A DNA stretch of 64,000 nt from Dipylidium caninum (lineage: Eukaryota; Platyhelminthes; Cestoda; Cyclophyllidea; Dipylidiidae), in contig QEYB01001355.1 in NCBI GenBank assembly GCA_017562135.1, positions 558,001 to 622,000 on the forward strand. The letters run 5' to 3'. Of the stretch, positions 62,701 to 64,000 are shown piece by piece (the first letter of the stretch is position 1; each line of letters begins with the position of its first letter). A program made the translations under genes and the position numbers. Under the pieces are notes generated by a model. It saw only the letters and a program-made list of their open reading frames with translations. It had not been told where the DNA came from and did not search any database.

Positions 62701-63926
62701 CCTTCTAACCTTGGAACAATGCCAAGTTAATTACTTTTTTTCCGCACCCACTTCACCCGCCACAGATGACTGTGAGGATTGATGGGGAGAGGAGAGACTG
62801 CTCCTTTTAGACTGCGGTTAAGCGTCTTCCTACCACCATAACAACCCTGGGAATACCACTGTTGACACCTCAGTGGATGATTTTTACAGTCTGCGATGCA
62901 TGAAGACGCCTCACTAGTCCAAGGGAGATGCGACTGCTTAAGAAGTCGACGTCCAATCTCGGCCGGCCCGAGTTTCTCGCCTGGGAGATGCTGGAAGTAC
63001 CGCCTTCCTTACCGGTCTAAGGGGTACTTTGCTTTCGTTCCTGTGCGGTGCAGCGCTCACAAGCACCGTTCTTGTCGAAAGTCGCTTCCCTACATGTAAT
63101 TGGGTACGCGGTGCTTTGGAAGCATATTTTCCGTTCTCAAAGTGGAGCAGAAGGTGTGGATACAGTCTCACCGCCTGGACTGCAGTGGAGAGCGTTTCTT
63201 CCCCTGATGACGGCGCGAATCTTAGACCATAAACAAAGGAACTGGGGCAATCTTGAAGTGCCCTGGGTCTTCTTCTCTTTCATTCCCCATCTGTCAACGG
63301 AGGCTGCCATTCGTAACGAGAGGAGGGCAAATTTAGCCAATCTAGCTAACCTACGTGGACGCTTCGGGTCAGAACAGTCGACCTCGTGGGAAGTTGCAGG
63401 CGAATTTTCATAAAGCAGCATGATGTCTCACGCCAAACTGCATACTTCGAATTGGGGACCAACAGAAGACGGAGTGTCGAAGAACCGAGGATTTTGGCTG
63501 GCTGGCTGGCCGGCCGCTTTTAGCCCCGTGTGGCGCAATGGCCGGGGTGAGCCTTTTGTAAACCCACCCAATTCTTCTCAAAGTGGCTACACTAACGAGG
63601 AATAACAGTGGACCGACCTGCGGTGTAGCACTGGCCCCAAATCCCTTCAATAACCTATGTGAAATTGCATTCAGTCTGACTGAACGCCTACTCTTGAAAT
63701 AGAGATGGATTCGGAATGGCAAAAAGTTCGGTCTACTGACCGTCGTTGAGATTTGTCCCAGCGCAGACTCACCATTTGATCGTGAAGGTCTGATTCGCCC
63801 CGAGGAGGGGATGGTCGCACGGGGCCGAGGTGCTGACACTGTCGGCCAGTGTGCGGACTGACTTCACCTCCCTCTTGATCGTGTAGAAGGGGGTGAGTTT
63901 GGTCTTCACATATCTCCCCGTGCAGC
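50792..63926 (-). CDS. GPS-like, seven-transmembrane receptor-like protein (3' part; 5' end outside window)
   Basis: Twelve phase-compatible exons, read leftward: 63926-63773, 61890-61771, 60572-60332, 56150-56006, 54867-54706, 54655-54321, 53197-53156, 53081-52970, 52399-52264, 52187-52127, 51523-51265, 51021-50848, plus a short terminal exon 50806-50792 ending TGA. The ectodomain has a helical part and a beta-rich part, ending in a cluster CETVAVGATVRCICKKYGFF that resembles a GPS (C-x-C-x3-G-x-F). Seven hydrophobic segments follow, beginning LALLLVFVCIRIFAIAGIVG. A basic tail includes KFYRRIYLLTIGRSQLKAIV. This architecture fits an adhesion-GPCR-like receptor at the cell surface, but no classical 7TM signature is evident and other polytopic families are possible. 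The exon at 61.8 kb has a four-base frame break. Confidence 0.6.
50848..51523 (-). CDS. Receptor-like gene: transmembrane segments 5-7 and basic tail
   Basis: Exon 51523-51265 encodes PFHYIVILKVVVLAMFVFIS, a loop MPTRRYFDEW, then CFIYILSDTLVIVFGVIMMV, and ends VTVM before GTGAGT. Exon 51021-50848 starts TLLSTMYQVFFKMSLVKFYR and ends SEHDAAK before GTCAGT. Both junctions are in phase. A 15-base terminal exon (50806-50792) adds ADPS and a stop. Confidence 0.65.
52127..53197 (-). CDS. Receptor-like gene: transmembrane segments 2-4 on four small exons
   Basis: Exon 53197-53156 (42 bases) gives the loop SKYCSSTYKYHQN. Exon 53081-52970 gives FYPAFRNFGCVYLFVNYMFI followed by DCLSACLDHC. Exon 52399-52264 gives ENGPALLSWNYMQSLLPLPS and LALVLTGKTNRLGQ. 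Exon 52187-52127 gives ILCAVASIAFQHHNHIFLNQ. Splice phases match at each step and all donors are GT. Confidence 0.6.
53513..53541. repeat. (GGAT)n microsatellite
   Basis: Imperfect GGAT tetranucleotide run in an intron of the receptor-like gene. Confidence 0.75.
54321..54867 (-). CDS. Receptor-like gene: beta-rich ectodomain, GPS-like motif and transmembrane segment 1
   Basis: Exon 54867-54706 (54 codons, phase 0) encodes RPDKISFSVEKMSTPLSIDV and continues to RPLSGAE. Exon 54655-54321 starts FHPNADFSLRLAFPLKRNAS, contains four Cys in a GPS-like arrangement ending CICKKYGFFFLTR, and then the first membrane segment. A GPS would normally be self-cleaved at H-L/T or similar. The expected His is not evident here, so cleavage is doubtful. 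Confidence 0.6.
55887..55905. repeat. (GCC)n microsatellite
   Basis: Short run of GCC triplets in an intron of the receptor-like gene. Confidence 0.7.
56006..56150 (-). CDS. Receptor-like gene: ectodomain exon
   Basis: 145 bases between TCCCTTCAG and GTAAGT. It encodes LYSLLYKLAQVMNEHVFNGT and then HSTDLISVHRFPAAAAP. It joins the upstream exon through a split Lys codon and the downstream exon in phase 0. The helical character and an N-glycosylation sequon (NGT) suit an extracellular GAIN-type helical subdomain. Confidence 0.6.
56151..60331 (-). other. Long AT-rich intron of the receptor-like gene
   Basis: 4.2 kb, AT-rich between 57.3 and 60 kb. No supported exon on either strand. Short open frames at 58.4-59.1 kb show no motifs. 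Confidence 0.5.
60332..60572 (-). CDS. Receptor-like gene: helical ectodomain exon
   Basis: 241 bases bounded by GGTCCAG and GTGAGT. It encodes QCLALQLMIYGRVKYLTLSE, then DETHSTLKIWFKQCIEMDPS and FFVSGFFGLTELILNAVVQK. It is strongly helical and amphipathic. Phases match neighbours on both sides (phase 1 in, phase 2 out). Not recognised on its own. Confidence 0.65.
61771..61890 (-). CDS. Receptor-like gene: exon with a four-base tandem duplication
   Basis: The exon enters as AMNKYGGYEWREN in the phase set by the upstream exon. It then carries GAAC twice in a row (plus strand GTTCGTTC at 61845-61852). After the second copy, a different frame reads DWACFMRGLESIDKEKIDKV and LTRLE and ends in the right phase before GTACGA. 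Without the extra four bases the exon is open throughout. With them the frame meets a stop within about 18 codons. Confidence 0.6.
61892..61919. repeat. (ACAGG)n microsatellite forming a splice-acceptor tract
   Basis: Five tandem ACAGG units on the plus strand. On the minus strand they read CCTGT repeats that end in CAG directly before the 61890-61771 exon, so the repeat supplies the polypyrimidine tract. Confidence 0.8.
61920..63772 (-). other. Intron of the receptor-like gene
   Basis: 1.85 kb. No exon or RNA gene supported. It includes a GGCT-rich short repeat near 63495. Confidence 0.5.
63773..63926 (-). CDS. Receptor-like gene: most upstream exon in the window
   Basis: 154 bases between CTTGGCAG and GTGAGT. 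It encodes CTGRYVKTKLTPFYTIKREV, then KSVRTLADSVSTSAPCDHPL and NQTFTIK. Two Cys and an N-glycosylation sequon (NQT) suggest extracellular placement. It ends in phase 2, matching the next exon. Further 5' exons lie beyond base 64000. Confidence 0.65.
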
Positions 63927-64000
63927 CTGCCAAGGGAGGAGGAGAGCGGCATTCACCCTCTGTCTACGCCCAGAGGCCCGTCCGCCGACGGGTCTGCCCA

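Overview
This is eukaryotic (metazoan) nuclear DNA with intron-rich genes, GT-AG introns from about 80 bases to several kb, and many microsatellites. Gene content and style (a divergent group VI phospholipase A2, one compact HP1 protein, a divergent GPS/7-transmembrane receptor, and a tandem pair of tiny helical proteins) suggest a parasitic flatworm, possibly a tapeworm. That placement is inference. No rRNA, tRNA, CRISPR array or intact transposon was recognised. Base composition is mosaic: AT-rich at 0-9 kb, 47-50 kb and 56-61 kb, and GC-rich at roughly 15-46 kb and 51-56 kb.

Layout. (1) 0-2.5 kb: one partial minus-strand exon running off the left edge and the 3' end of a minus-strand coiled-coil-like gene, both unidentified. 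(2) 4.1-27.7 kb, plus strand: a calcium-independent phospholipase A2 gene (PLA2G6/iPLA2-beta type). It has about eight ankyrin repeats followed by a patatin lipase domain with all catalytic motifs. About fifteen exons can be placed by splice phase; one or more linking exons near 21 kb are unresolved. A one-base frameshift lies just after the catalytic serine exon motif. (3) 28-36.9 kb: GC-rich DNA without a recognisable intact gene. It holds an iPLA2-like exon fragment at 28.15 kb and a cluster of decayed repeats at 33.6-35.1 kb. (4) 37.0-40.1 kb: two tandem paralogous genes for proteins of 67 and 66 residues, each with its start codon on a five-base coding first exon and a conserved CCAAT/TATA promoter. 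(5) 40.1-49.4 kb: no recognisable gene. (6) 49.4-50.5 kb, plus strand: a complete heterochromatin protein 1 gene. (7) 50.8-63.9 kb, minus strand, convergent with HP1: the 3' part of a large receptor-like gene. It encodes an ectodomain, a GPS-like cysteine motif and seven hydrophobic segments. Twelve exons join by phase if one exon carrying a four-base tandem duplication is corrected.

The genes do not form an evident pathway. The most unusual parts are the tandem small-protein genes, the triplicated repeat cluster upstream of them, the two small frame breaks inside otherwise conserved exons, and the divergent GPS/7TM receptor.
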